Under the pieces are notes generated by a model. That model worked only from the letters and a program-made list of their open reading frames with translations, was not told the DNA's origin and searched no databases. Positions 1 through 8,152 of a stretch of 47,378 nucleotides of DNA are shown in pieces. Numbering within the stretch: position 1 is the first letter of the stretch; the number at the start of each line of letters is the position of its first letter. Made by a program: the position numbers and the translations under genes. The DNA is from Nitrosomonadaceae bacterium (GTDB taxonomy: Bacteria; Pseudomonadota; Gammaproteobacteria; Burkholderiales; Nitrosomonadaceae): contig JAUSLF010000009.1 in the NCBI GenBank assembly GCA_030646695.1, positions 1 to 47,378 on the forward strand. Reading direction: 5' to 3'.

Positions 1-1
1 C

Positions 2-109
2 ATTACCCATCATTGCGACATCCTCGAAACAGGCAACGATTCTTATCGCTTCAAACAGCGTAAAAATTACTCTCAACAAACCAGAAAAGTGGAAACATTT
101 GGACGCTGA
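2..109 (+). pseudogene. istB: C-terminal end of an IS21-family IstB helper ATPase (cut by window edge)
   Basis: The frame from base 2 reads to a TGA at 107-109 and contains HHCDILETGNDSYRFKQR, the characteristic extreme C-terminus of IstB, the AAA+ ATP-binding partner of the IS21 transposase IstA. Only 35 residues lie inside the window, so whether the element is intact to the left cannot be judged. The next 30 bases carry the iterated terminal repeats expected at the right end of an IS21 element, which supports the call. The family assignment is good; the exact element is unknown. Confidence 0.85.
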
Positions 110-139
110 CTAGTGGAAAGTTTTCGACGCTGATTGACA
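89..139 (+). mobile_element. Right end of an IS21-family insertion sequence with iterated repeats
   Basis: Two related units follow one another: GTGGAAACATTTGGACGCTGA at 89-109 and GTGGAAAGTTTTCGACGCTGA at 112-132, followed by TTGACA at 134-139. IS21 elements typically carry several short repeats inside their ends that include part of the terminal inverted repeat. Read from outside, the end would begin TGTCAATCAGCGTCG. The boundary near 139 is inferred, because the other end of the element lies outside the window. Confidence 0.75.
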
Positions 140-166
140 TAGAAAGGAATCACTGAGTGGACCGGA

Positions 167-400
167 GCGCATGCAGTTCAAGCCGAAGCGGAATTTCATC
201 AAGCTGCTGGATGGGGTGACGCAGAGTGCTGCCAAATGAGTGCCGGCACGTCCATTTGGCTCTCCCAAATCGCTCGGTAATCATCTGATTCCATTGGTGC
301 GCGACGTGTTGTTCTGGTATTTCATGCGAGTTTCAAAAATAGTCATAACATATTGATTAGGGAAGTAATGATCAAAGTTCTCTTTGTCTGTATGGGTAAC
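167..400 (+). repeat. Left copy of a ~233 bp direct repeat: remnant of SWIM-gene 3' end and phosphatase 5' end
   Basis: This stretch matches 3170-3402 with roughly 7 percent differences and one single-base indel by eye. It includes the last ~22 codons of the SWIM protein with their stop at 237-239, the same intergenic region, and the first 11 codons of the low-molecular-weight phosphatase (ATG at 368). Homology then stops abruptly and the frame ends at TAA 419-421. Because the non-coding part is also shared, this is DNA duplication and not convergence. Confidence 0.9.
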
Positions 401-622
401 AAAATAGCGTGTCCCTGCTAATCTAATATCTACGCCAGTTTGCATTGGATACACAATGAATTGGATACGTTGCTGGATACACCACGACCTTTTTCGAGCA
501 TGAAAACACTCCAAAAACGCCATCGGATGACATATAAGCATCAACAATCTCATGGTGGACCGTGGGTAGATGTTGATCCATTGCCATCTCAGGAGTGGCG
601 TAAATCAAGACAAATCTGCCGC
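401..622. other. Non-coding or decayed stretch between the duplication and the TA operon
   Basis: No convincing gene is visible on either strand; the open frames here have no recognisable motif. The hexamer GGATAC occurs three times close together (447-452, 463-468, 475-480). The sequence is AT-richer than its flanks, consistent with decayed or imported DNA. Confidence 0.4.
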
Positions 623-651
623 TTGATATTTTATGGCAAATGGCATAAAGT
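623..651 (+). promoter_or_regulatory. Predicted sigma70 promoter of the AbrB/PIN operon
   Basis: TTGATA at 623-628 and TAAAGT at 646-651 are separated by 17 bases and point at the antitoxin start at 685. The -10 lies inside the left arm of the palindrome at 642-672, the usual layout for a self-repressing TA operon. Found by eye against the consensus. Confidence 0.55.
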
Positions 652-672
652 AAGGATTCCTTACTTTATGCC
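642..672. promoter_or_regulatory. Perfect 15-bp inverted repeat, candidate antitoxin operator
   Basis: The arm GGCATAAAGTAAGGA (642-656) is repeated exactly as its reverse complement at 658-672, with one T between. It ends 12 bases before the antitoxin start codon and overlaps the predicted -10. AbrB-like antitoxins commonly repress their own operon by binding such symmetric sites, so this is the best operator candidate. There is no T-run, so it is unlikely to be a terminator. Confidence 0.7.
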
Positions 673-684
673 TCGAAGGCTATC

Positions 685-951
685 ATGCTTGCCAAAATGA
701 CTGCGAAAAACCAGCTCACCCTGCCCAAGAGCATAACCGCTGCCGTTGGCCCTGCGGAGTATTTCGACGTGGAAGCCCGCAACGGCCAGATCGTGCTGAC
801 CCCGGTGCGCATCCAGCGCGGCGATGCCGTGCGCGCCAAACTGGCCGAACTCGACTTGCAGGAGCAGGACATTGCCGATGCAGTGGCCTGGGCCCGGCGG
901 GCGCCGAGTCAAGCACCCGCCAGCCCCGCGAAGAGCCGCCGCAGGAAATGA
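685..951 (+). CDS. AbrB/MazE-type (SpoVT-AbrB fold) antitoxin
   Basis: An 88-residue protein whose N-terminus (MTAKNQLTLPKSI) is the typical swapped-hairpin DNA-binding start of AbrB-family antitoxins. It is expected to bind DNA near its own promoter and to neutralise the PIN toxin encoded next. The C-terminal half is acidic then Ala/Pro/Lys-rich, as expected for a toxin-binding tail. ATG 685 has a GAAGG motif five bases upstream; ATG 697 is an alternative that fits the family N-terminus equally well. The last codons overlap the PIN gene by four bases (ATGA), indicating translational coupling. Confidence 0.85.
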   Translation: MLAKMTAKNQLTLPKSITAAVGPAEYFDVEARNGQIVLTPVRIQRGDAVRAKLAELDLQEQDIADAVAWARRAPSQAPASPAKSRRRK

Positions 952-1382
952 CCCGTTCCCTGCGCCCGCCCTGCGTGGTGATCGACACTAACCTGGTACT
1001 GTCTGCACTGGTATTTGCGCAGGGGCGGATGACGCCGTTGCGCCATGCCTGGCAAAGCGAACGTTGCCAGCCTATGGTATCCAGAGTCACAGCGGCGGAA
1101 CTCATCCGCGTACTCGCCTACCCAAAATTCAAGCTCTCGCCGGATGAACAGCAGGAACTGCTGGCTGACTATTTACCCTGGTGCACTACTGTGCGCATAC
1201 CCAACCCGCCACCCGAGACACCGGAGTGTCGCGATCCCTTTGATTTGCCATTTCTACAGCTCGCCGTCGCGGGCAAAGCTGACTATCTCGTGAGTGGCGA
1301 CCGGGATTTGCTGAGCCTTGCTGGCCAGTTTGCTTGCCCCATCGTCACCGCCGATCAATTTATCAAGACGCTAAACAAATGA
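948..1382 (+). CDS. PIN-domain toxin, putative ribonuclease (COG1569-like)
   Basis: A 144-residue PIN protein. Expected metal-binding acids are present: D13 in the IDTN motif, E51 in AAEL, D96/D99 in CRDPFD, and D118/D120 in SGDRDL. PIN toxins cleave RNA and are held inactive by the upstream antitoxin. The gene starts inside the antitoxin stop and its own stop overlaps a further ATG at 1379 that begins the HsdM-like remnant. The TA pair therefore once sat directly in front of, and probably in one operon with, a type I restriction-modification locus. Family call firm; RNA target unknown. Confidence 0.85.
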   Translation: MTRSLRPPCVVIDTNLVLSALVFAQGRMTPLRHAWQSERCQPMVSRVTAAELIRVLAYPKFKLSPDEQQELLADYLPWCTTVRIPNPPPETPECRDPFDLPFLQLAVAGKADYLVSGDRDLLSLAGQFACPIVTADQFIKTLNK

Positions 1383-1490
1383 CCACCTCCGACATCGTCG
1401 CCAAGCTTTGGAACCTGTGCAACATCCTCAAGACGAACCCGCCGGCGCACTGCTGGAACAAACGCAGGCGGAAAATGAACGGCTAGAACC
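1379..1490 (+). pseudogene. Scar of a type I restriction-modification operon (hsdM start fused to hsdS end)
   Basis: From ATG 1379 the frame reads MTTSDIVAKLWNLCNILK, which matches the usual N-terminus of HsdM methylase subunits. From about 1432, in a different frame, it reads DEPAGALLEQTQAENERLE, resembling the C-terminal tail of HsdS specificity subunits (the DEPA-x-x-LL pattern). The few kilobases between those points in a real hsdMS operon are absent. I infer an internal deletion. The HsdM part is the stronger match; the HsdS part rests on a short pattern. Confidence 0.6.
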
Positions 1491-3242
1491 ATGCTCGATA
1501 AGCTGATCACTCGCGCCAGCCTTAAAGACCTTGCCGGCACCACTGCCTTCCGGCGTGGTGAAGAATATTTTTCCGTCGGTGCCGTCGGGCGTTTGCGCGC
1601 CACCGGCGACAAGGTCACTGCCAAGGTGGAAGGTACGAGAACCTACCAAGTTGAGCTGCGGAATGATGAAGGCGATTTGACCTACGATTGCACCTGCCCG
1701 CGTGCTGCCGACGGCTATTTCTGCAAGCATTGCGTGGCGGTCGGTTTGGCGTGGTTGGCCGAAAATTTCGTCATACCGAAATCCGGTGCCGTATCCGGCA
1801 AGAAGAAGCGGCGCGATCCGTGGCGCGACATCAAGGAGTATCTGACTGTTCAGCCGCAGGACGTCTTGATCGACTTGTTGCTCGATGTCGCCCAACGCGA
1901 CGACCGGCTTTACCAGTCGCTATTGCTCAAGGCCGAGCGTAGCGGCGGTGGAGGCAACGTGGCCAAGGCATTCCGGCGGGCAATCGACGATGCGACGCAT
2001 ATCCACGGTTTTGTCGATTGGCAGGAGGTCGGCAGCTTCGCCGGTGATATCGACCAGGTAGTGGATTCACTGGTGGAATTGCTCAAGCCCGACACCGCCG
2101 CCATGCTGGTCGAACTGGCCGAGTATGCCATTGAGCGAGTCGAGAATTCGCTGGAGCAGGTTGACGACTCGGACGGCGAGATTGGTGACGTCGTTTATCG
2201 TCTGGGCGAGCTGCATCTCAAGGCTTGCACGCTGGCTAGACCCGAGCCGGCAGAGCTGGCCGAGCGTCTGTTCCGGTTGGAGACAACGCTACCGTTTGGC
2301 CTGTGCAGCTTCGATGCCACTACCTATCGCAATGCCCTCGGTAAGGTCGGCCTGCGTCGCTACCGGGAACTGGCGGAAGCAGAGTGGCGCAAGCTCAAGC
2401 CACGGGACGCGAAGGACAGCTACGATGTCCACCGGGCAACGATCACTCGCATCATGGAGCGATTGGCCGAGGCGAGCGGTGATGTCGAGGAGCTGGTGGC
2501 GATCAAGTCACGTGACCTTTCTTTGGGCTACCACTATCTCGAGATCGCCGAAATATGGACCAAAGCCAAGCAGTCGGACAAGGCGCTGGAATGGGCGGAA
2601 CGTGGCCTGAAGGCTTTTCCTGAGCGGCCCGACAACCGGCTGCGGGATTTTCTGGTGGCGGCGTACCTCAAACGCAAACGCAATGACGAGGCGCTGCAAC
2701 TGACCTGGATCCAGTTCGAGGAGCAGCCGATTCTGGAACACTACAAGAAGCTGCACGATGTCTCCGGCAAGCTCGGCCTCTGGCCGAAGCAGCGCGACCG
2801 GGCACTGGCAAGGGTTGCCGAGGTCATCGCGCGTGAGGCAAGCACAACGAATCGCTGGAAGCCGAAACCGTCGGCACCCAACTACTCGCTGCGGGTGGAA
2901 ATCGCGTTGTGGGAGAAAGATCTTTATGCCGCCTGGGAGTTTGCCCACAAAGGCACCTGCGACCGGAACCTGCTGATCGTTTTGGCCGGGAAGCTCGAAC
3001 CTGCACGCCCCGGTGATGCCGTTAGCCTCTACCGTCGCGTAGTGCCGCCCATCGTCGAACAGACCAGCAACGCCGCTTACGCTGAGGCGATCAAACTGAT
3101 CCGCAAGGTGGGTGGATTGATGAAAGCACAGAGCCAGTCGCGGCAATTTGGCGACTACCTGGCAGAGCTGCGTGTGCAGTTTAAGCCGAAGCGGAATTTC
3201 ATCAAACTGCTGGATGAGGTGGCGCGGAGTGCTGCCAAATGA
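1491..3242 (+). CDS. SWIM zinc-finger protein
   Basis: A 583-residue protein with a SWIM-type finger near the N-terminus: C67-x-C69 followed by C78-x-H80, the CxC...CxH signature. The rest is predicted alpha-helical with TPR-like stretches around residues 330-480 (for example the segment near ALEWAERGLKAF). SWIM fingers bind nucleic acid or protein; the role of this family is not established. It begins at the end of the restriction-modification scar, so it was probably the last gene of that locus. Its 3' end is duplicated at 167-239. No catalytic motif was seen. Confidence 0.8.
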   Translation: MLDKLITRASLKDLAGTTAFRRGEEYFSVGAVGRLRATGDKVTAKVEGTRTYQVELRNDEGDLTYDCTCPRAADGYFCKHCVAVGLAWLAENFVIPKSGAVSGKKKRRDPWRDIKEYLTVQPQDVLIDLLLDVAQRDDRLYQSLLLKAERSGGGGNVAKAFRRAIDDATHIHGFVDWQEVGSFAGDIDQVVDSLVELLKPDTAAMLVELAEYAIERVENSLEQVDDSDGEIGDVVYRLGELHLKACTLARPEPAELAERLFRLETTLPFGLCSFDATTYRNALGKVGLRRYRELAEAEWRKLKPRDAKDSYDVHRATITRIMERLAEASGDVEELVAIKSRDLSLGYHYLEIAEIWTKAKQSDKALEWAERGLKAFPERPDNRLRDFLVAAYLKRKRNDEALQLTWIQFEEQPILEHYKKLHDVSGKLGLWPKQRDRALARVAEVIAREASTTNRWKPKPSAPNYSLRVEIALWEKDLYAAWEFAHKGTCDRNLLIVLAGKLEPARPGDAVSLYRRVVPPIVEQTSNAAYAEAIKLIRKVGGLMKAQSQSRQFGDYLAELRVQFKPKRNFIKLLDEVARSAAK

Positions 3243-3402
3243 GTGACGGCACATCCATTTGGCTCTCCCAAATCGCTCGGTAATCATCTGATTCCATTGG
3301 TGCGCGACGTGTTGTTCTGGTGTTTCGTGCGAGTGTCAAAAATAGTTATAACATATTGATTGGAAGGGTATGATCAAAGTTCTCTTTGTCTGCATGGGTA
3401 AC
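3170..3402 (+). repeat. Right copy of the ~233 bp direct repeat (intact genes)
   Basis: This copy spans the end of the intact SWIM gene, the 127 bp intergenic region, and the first codons of the intact phosphatase gene. It pairs with 167-400. The two copies bracket the whole toxin-antitoxin/SWIM block, so recombination between them would delete that block. Confidence 0.9.
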
Positions 3403-3843
3403 ATCTGCCGTTCACCCACTGCGGAGGCGGTGTTCAGGCATCAGGTTAAAGCGGTCGGTTTTGACCAAGCAATTCACATCGATTCTGCCGGTACCCATGA
3501 TTATCACATCGGCGATCCGCCGGATGAGAGGGCGCAGAACGCGGCGTTACGGCGCGGCTATGACATGCAGGAATTACGTGCGCGCCAGGTGCAGATGGGG
3601 GATTTCGAGATGTTTCACCACATTCTGGCGATGGACGAAGACAATCTTGCCATACTCAAGCAGCAATGCCCGCCGCAGTACCGCCATAAGCTCGGACTGT
3701 TGATGCAGCACAGCAAGAAATTCGTTGAACGCAAAGAAGTGCCTGATCCCTATTTTGGCGGGCGTCAGGGGTTTGAGGAAGTGCTGGATATGGTGGAGGA
3801 AGCGGGGCAAGAATTGCTTGACCACATCCGCAATAAAAAATAA
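3370..3843 (+). CDS. Low-molecular-weight protein-tyrosine phosphatase
   Basis: A 157-residue protein of full family length. The N-terminus carries the phosphate-binding loop C8-MGNIC-R14-S (CX5RS) and the C-terminal third carries the DP motif (VPDPYFGG) that supplies the general acid. It removes phosphate from tyrosine (or arginine) residues in the cytoplasm. GGAAGG lies just before the ATG. A truncated copy of its first 11 codons lies at 368-400. It converges on rne. The substrate cannot be predicted from context. Confidence 0.93.
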   Translation: MIKVLFVCMGNICRSPTAEAVFRHQVKAVGFDQAIHIDSAGTHDYHIGDPPDERAQNAALRRGYDMQELRARQVQMGDFEMFHHILAMDEDNLAILKQQCPPQYRHKLGLLMQHSKKFVERKEVPDPYFGGRQGFEEVLDMVEEAGQELLDHIRNKK

Positions 3844-3900
3844 CGGGAGATTGCAGGGTGGAGGGGGAAAAGTACGATCCACCGTAGTGACACTTATGAA

Positions 3901-3923
3901 AGGGTGGGGGCGACCCCCACCCT
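3901..3923. terminator. Hairpin between the phosphatase gene and rne, probable bidirectional terminator
   Basis: AGGGTGGGGG (3901-3910) pairs perfectly with CCCCCACCCT (3914-3923) across a three-base loop. It sits between the convergent stops at 3843 and 3943. T-richness follows on the plus strand (TTATTCCTT) and a short T-run follows on the minus strand, so it may serve both genes. Confidence 0.6.
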
Positions 3924-3942
3924 TTATTCCTTGCGGCTGTGA

Positions 3943-6654
3943 TTATTTGTGCGTTTCTATCTGCACCAGTGGTTCTTGTTCCACCGGCGGTGAGGATACC
4001 GGTTTTTCCCGTTGCCGCTTTGGTAGTGCCGGTTGTTCCAGTGCAGTGGCCTCAATCGGTTTCACTTTTTCCGGAACGGTTTCTATCATGATAAGTCCGC
4101 TTGCGGCCAGATTCAGCGGCTCCGGCGTAGACGCTGGTTGCTGAGGTACGACGGGCTCGGGTGCAGGCATTGCTACCGGTGCCGCCGCTGGGATACTCTG
4201 TTCCACGACGTTGCTTCCAGTTTGGTCGGGTTCTGTCATGACCGTGATGGAGACAGGTTTTGCATCAACCGGTATTGCTTCCTGGGCGGGCTGTTCTGTA
4301 GCCAATACTGTTTCTGTCTCAACCGCCGCCTGTGCCATATCCGGCACCATTGCCGGCTCGGTTGTAACCTGAGGTGCAACGATAGGAGTGGTTTTCGTCT
4401 CGTCAACGGTCCCCACTTGCAGGAAGGAGACGGTGGAATCGAGTCCTGATGGCTCATGCATTGGTGTAGGGGCAACTCCCGCTACAGTGTCTGCATCACG
4501 CACAGTCTGGGTGGCAGCTGTTTGCTCTGCCGGACTGCTCTGAGTAGTCGTTTGCTGGGTTCCTTGCTCGCCACGTCCCTGGCGTTCACCCCGCTCACGC
4601 TGCCTGCCACCGCGACGTCTACGGGAACGCCCGCCGTCTTCAGCTTGCTGGGGCTGATTTTCTGACGGCAACTGCCCTTCTTCCGCCGTTGGTTTTGCTT
4701 CCGTCCGGATGTGTTCTTCCCGTGGCGGACGTGGTGGTTTTTTCTGGGCAAGTCGCTCGCCTTTGGATTCTTGTTCGCCGCGCGGAGGACGTTGCGCGGC
4801 AGTTGTTTGTCCTTGTATCAGGGCGCCACCAGCCTCGCTACCGGGCTCACCACGCTTGCCATCTCGCCCCTCGCGGCCACGATCATGGCGTCCACGCGGG
4901 TGTTGTTCTCGCTGCGGTCTGGTTTTGACTTGTTTCGGCTCCTCTTTTCTTTCCTCGCTACTCGTCTGCTTGAACCAGCCGAAGAGTTTGCTTAGAAGCG
5001 AGGACTCTTTGGGCATGGGTTGCGGTTTTTCCTCGCGTATTGGAGCAGGTTGTGACGGTGTAATGCCTTTTACGGCCGCCTGTGGTCGCGCCGGCCTGGG
5101 TTCCTGCGCGGCTGACGGCAGAGTAATCTCTTCTACCGGCTTCTCTACCATCTGGTAGCTGGTTTGTACCTCGCCAAGCTTGATGTCATCATGCCGCAAG
5201 CGGGTAATATTATAGTTGGGCGTCTCCAGGTGAATGTTTGGAATCAATATCACATTCATTTTCAGACGTGCTTCGATGGAATGAATTTCCGCGCGCTTTT
5301 CGTTCAGCAAATAGGTGGCAACATCCACCGGTACCTGAACGTGCAGTGCGGCGGTGTTTTCCTTCATCGCTTCTTCCTGGATGATCCTGAGGATATGCAG
5401 GGCAGAGGAATCGGTGCCGCGGATATGGCCAGTGCCGTGGCAACGGGGACAGGAAATATAACTGCTCTCGCCCAGTGAAGGGCGTAGGCGCTGACGTGAT
5501 AATTCCAACAGGCCGAAACGGGATATCTTTCCCACCTGCACCCGTGCGCGGTCATAACGCAACGCGTCATGCAATCGATTCTCCACTTCGCGCTGATTGC
5601 GAGCAACTTCCATGTCGATGAAATCAATCACCACCAATCCGCCCAGATCGCGCAGGCGCAATTGCCGCGCGATTTCATCAGCCGCTTCCAGATTGGTGTT
5701 GAGCGCAGTTTGCTCGATATCGGCGCCACGGGTGGCACGTGCGGAGTTGACGTCAACCGATACCAGTGCTTCGGTGTGATCGATGACGATGGCGCCGCCG
5801 GAAGGCAGAGTTACTTGCCGTGAATAAGCAGTCTCAATCTGGTGCTCAATCTGGAAACGTGAGAACAATGGGACATCATCACGATAGAGTTTGACGCGAT
5901 TAACGTTGGCAGGCATGACGTGACTCATGAACTGACAGGCCTGCTCGTAAATGCTTTCAGTGTCAATCAGGATTTCGCCGATCTCCTGATGGAAGTAGTC
6001 ACGGATGGCGCGTATTACCAGGCTGCTTTCCTGGTAAATCAGGAAAGCGCCGTTTTGACTCTGGGAAGCATCTTCAATGGCGCGCCACAACTGCATCAAG
6101 TAGTTGAGATCCCACTGTAATTCTTCTTCACTGCGGCCTATACCGGCGGTGCGAGCAATGATGCTCATGCCTGCGGGGACATCCAGTTGCGACATCACGT
6201 CGCGTAGTTCGGCGCGATCCTCACCCTCGATGCGGCGTGACACTCCGCCGCCGCGCGGATTGTTGGGCATCAGGACCAGGTAGCGCCCAGCCAGCGAAAT
6301 GAAGGTAGTGAGCGCCGCACCCTTGGTACCGCGCTCGTCCTTGTCCACTTGGACAATGAGCTCCTGGCCTTCACGCAGCGCATCCTGAATGCGGACTTTA
6401 GCCGGGTCGGCGCTTTCCTTGAAATAAACACGGGAGATTTCTTTGAACGGCAGAAAACCGTGACGCTCGCCGCCGTACTCGACAAAGGCAGCTTCGAGAC
6501 TGGGCTCGAGGCGGGTAATGACTGCTTTGTAGATGTTGCTTTTGCGTTGTTCTTTGCCGGCGGATTCAATGTCAAGGTCAATCAGTTTCTGACCATCAAC
6601 AATGGCGACACGGAGTTCTTCCGGCTGTGTCGCATTGAATAGCATGCGTTTCAT
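3943..6654 (-). CDS. rne: Ribonuclease E
   Basis: A 903-residue endoribonuclease that starts mRNA decay and matures rRNA and tRNA at the inner membrane. The N-terminal half carries an S1 RNA-binding domain (about residues 37-120), a 5'-sensor region, the DNase I-like catalytic domain with metal ligands in VSVDVNS and VVIDFIDM, and the zinc-link CPRC before the small domain. The C-terminal ~380 residues are low complexity with two Arg-rich blocks ([11 protein letters not shown] and [14 protein letters not shown]), the expected RNA/degradosome scaffold. It is divergent from rluC, with a long structured leader of about 440 bp. Confidence 0.97.
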   Translation of the reverse strand: MKRMLFNATQPEELRVAIVDGQKLIDLDIESAGKEQRKSNIYKAVITRLEPSLEAAFVEYGGERHGFLPFKEISRVYFKESADPAKVRIQDALREGQELIVQVDKDERGTKGAALTTFISLAGRYLVLMPNNPRGGGVSRRIEGEDRAELRDVMSQLDVPAGMSIIARTAGIGRSEEELQWDLNYLMQLWRAIEDASQSQNGAFLIYQESSLVIRAIRDYFHQEIGEILIDTESIYEQACQFMSHVMPANVNRVKLYRDDVPLFSRFQIEHQIETAYSRQVTLPSGGAIVIDHTEALVSVDVNSARATRGADIEQTALNTNLEAADEIARQLRLRDLGGLVVIDFIDMEVARNQREVENRLHDALRYDRARVQVGKISRFGLLELSRQRLRPSLGESSYISCPRCHGTGHIRGTDSSALHILRIIQEEAMKENTAALHVQVPVDVATYLLNEKRAEIHSIEARLKMNVILIPNIHLETPNYNITRLRHDDIKLGEVQTSYQMVEKPVEEITLPSAAQEPRPARPQAAVKGITPSQPAPIREEKPQPMPKESSLLSKLFGWFKQTSSEERKEEPKQVKTRPQREQHPRGRHDRGREGRDGKRGEPGSEAGGALIQGQTTAAQRPPRGEQESKGERLAQKKPPRPPREEHIRTEAKPTAEEGQLPSENQPQQAEDGGRSRRRRGGRQRERGERQGRGEQGTQQTTTQSSPAEQTAATQTVRDADTVAGVAPTPMHEPSGLDSTVSFLQVGTVDETKTTPIVAPQVTTEPAMVPDMAQAAVETETVLATEQPAQEAIPVDAKPVSITVMTEPDQTGSNVVEQSIPAAAPVAMPAPEPVVPQQPASTPEPLNLAASGLIMIETVPEKVKPIEATALEQPALPKRQREKPVSSPPVEQEPLVQIETHK

Positions 6655-6694
6655 TTTATGCCTCCCGCGCTCTGGTCACGGGCGGACAACCCAC

Positions 6695-6722
6695 GCGTGT
6701 GCGGACCGTGTCCGGCACACGC
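6695..6722 (-). promoter_or_regulatory. Stem-loop in the rne 5' leader
   Basis: GCGTGTGCGGAC (6695-6706) pairs with GTCCGGCACACGC (6710-6722) with a 3-base loop and a single bulged base. It lies about 40-70 bases upstream of the rne start codon. In E. coli the rne leader hairpin hp2 mediates feedback by RNase E; this may be the local equivalent (inference by position). Confidence 0.45.
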
Positions 6723-7017
6723 ATATAAGAATTTATTAGTCAGGCAACTTGGTCATAGTGTCGGGCTGCTTGTTAATGATGACTATTCTCTGGTTTGTCA
6801 CTAGGGTCCTGCCTCTTTGGCAAGCAGAACCGGAAATTAAGTTTCAGCTCGGTTTCAACCGGGTTCCGACTATGGTTTTCTCGGGAAACGGGTACTATGA
6901 AACTGAAAGCTGAAATCTACGTGTACTTTGAGCGCACAAATCAATTACTATCGCTACTTTTATTGGTGAGCGACGTTAACCAGGTTTCGGGGTCGGCTCT
7001 TTTCCATGAGCAGGATA

Positions 7018-7063
7018 AAATTCCATCAACAGTGCCATTGAAATTCCATCAACAGTGCCATTG
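7018..7063. repeat. Perfect 23-bp tandem duplication
   Basis: The unit beginning AAATTCCATCAACAGTGCC occurs at 7018-7040 and again, identically, at 7041-7063. It sits 35 bases before the rluC start, in the rluC leader or promoter region. Perfect identity suggests a recent slippage event. Confidence 0.9.
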
Positions 7064-7098
7064 CACACACCGGATAGAGGATAGGCTGGAACTCCGAA

Positions 7099-8109
7099 TT
7101 GGCAAGTATAAGTAAAATTAAGGATTTAGGCAAAGTTTTTCCTTTGAATGCTGTAGTCAAGGAGATTGTTGGCGAGGATAGTGACGGCCAGCGTATCGAT
7201 AATTTCTTGATCAAGCGTCTCAAGGGTGTGCCGAAAAGCCACATTTACCGGCTTCTGCGTAGCGGCCAGGTAAGGGTCAACAGTAAACGCATCAATGCAG
7301 ATCACCATCTGCAACAAGGTGATACGGTGCGTATTCCGCCGGTGAGAATGGCGCCAGGCGAGTCGCTGGAAAACAAAAAAATAACCAAATCCCGATTTAT
7401 CTCGTTCGACGTGCTGTTTCAGGATGAGTCGCTGCTGGTGATCAACAAGCCTGCCGGAGTGGCGGTACATGGTGGCAGTGGCGTGAGCTTCGGTGTCATC
7501 GAGCAATTACGTGCTCAGCATCCTGACTGGAAGTTCCTGGAACTGGTTCATCGGCTCGATAGAGAAACTTCCGGTGTTCTGCTGCTCGCCAAGAAACGTG
7601 CGGCACTGGTTGCGCTGCACCGGCAAATTCGTGAAGGGCTGATGGAAAAGCGCTATCTGGTGCTGGTAAAAGGCAAATGGTGCAATCCAAGACAAAGCGT
7701 GAAACTGCCGCTTAGCAAGTATGTGACGGCGGCGGGAGAACGGCGCGTGGCGGTAACCACAGGCGAGAAAGAGGGAATGGCCACCCATACGGTGTTCACC
7801 CTGCAGAAATCCTGGCAGGATTTCTGCCTGCTGGAAGCGGAACTGAAAACCGGACGCACTCATCAAATCCGCGTGCATCTTGCGCATCTTGGCTTCCCCA
7901 TCGCTGGCGACGACAAGTATGGGGATTTTGCGCTCAACAAGAAGCTGGCCAAGCGCGGCCAGAAATCAGGCTTGGGACGCATGTTCCTGCATGCCCGTAC
8001 AGCCGTGGTGATGCACCCCGTAAGCGGCGAGCGTTTGTGCCTGGAGGCGCCGTTAGCAAATGATCTGCAAACATTTCTGGACGCGCTGGATGCGGAAGAT
8101 GGCCAATAA
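7099..8109 (+). CDS. rluC: 23S rRNA pseudouridine synthase RluC-type
   Basis: A 336-residue RluA-family enzyme that isomerises uridines in 23S rRNA. An S4 RNA-binding domain (about residues 30-80, with RIDNFL and GVPKSHIYRLL) precedes the catalytic domain with HRLDRETSG, catalytic D154. RTHQIRVHL near residue 255 is the second family motif. There is no ATG before the S4 domain; TTG 7099 is the most upstream plausible start and TTG 7144 is an alternative. Divergence from rne, as in E. coli, supports the RluC assignment over other paralogs. Confidence 0.92.
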   Translation: MASISKIKDLGKVFPLNAVVKEIVGEDSDGQRIDNFLIKRLKGVPKSHIYRLLRSGQVRVNSKRINADHHLQQGDTVRIPPVRMAPGESLENKKITKSRFISFDVLFQDESLLVINKPAGVAVHGGSGVSFGVIEQLRAQHPDWKFLELVHRLDRETSGVLLLAKKRAALVALHRQIREGLMEKRYLVLVKGKWCNPRQSVKLPLSKYVTAAGERRVAVTTGEKEGMATHTVFTLQKSWQDFCLLEAELKTGRTHQIRVHLAHLGFPIAGDDKYGDFALNKKLAKRGQKSGLGRMFLHARTAVVMHPVSGERLCLEAPLANDLQTFLDALDAEDGQ

Positions 8110-8152
8110 CGCGCATCAGGCCGCACGGTAACATTCTGTAGATAAATTTCTG

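Larger units (their letters stand above)
6655..7098. promoter_or_regulatory. Divergent rne/rluC control region
   Basis: No gene is seen in these 444 bases. On the rne side they form the 5' leader, which in enterobacteria lets RNase E limit its own mRNA. Two structures stand out and are listed separately: a strong hairpin at 6695-6722 and a perfect 23-bp tandem duplication at 7018-7063. I could not place a convincing promoter for either gene. Confidence 0.6.

Noticed and set aside
440-700. 86-residue plus-strand frame before the antitoxin
   Set aside because: No recognisable motif, overlaps the predicted promoter and palindrome, and runs into the antitoxin start in another frame.
4709-5158. 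149-residue plus-strand frame inside rne
   Set aside because: Antisense to the Arg-rich RNase E tail; such low-complexity regions leave long open antisense frames.
6795-7115. 106-residue plus-strand frame in the rne/rluC gap
   Set aside because: It reads through the 23-bp tandem repeat and the rne leader; no homology-like pattern and no reasonable ribosome-binding site.
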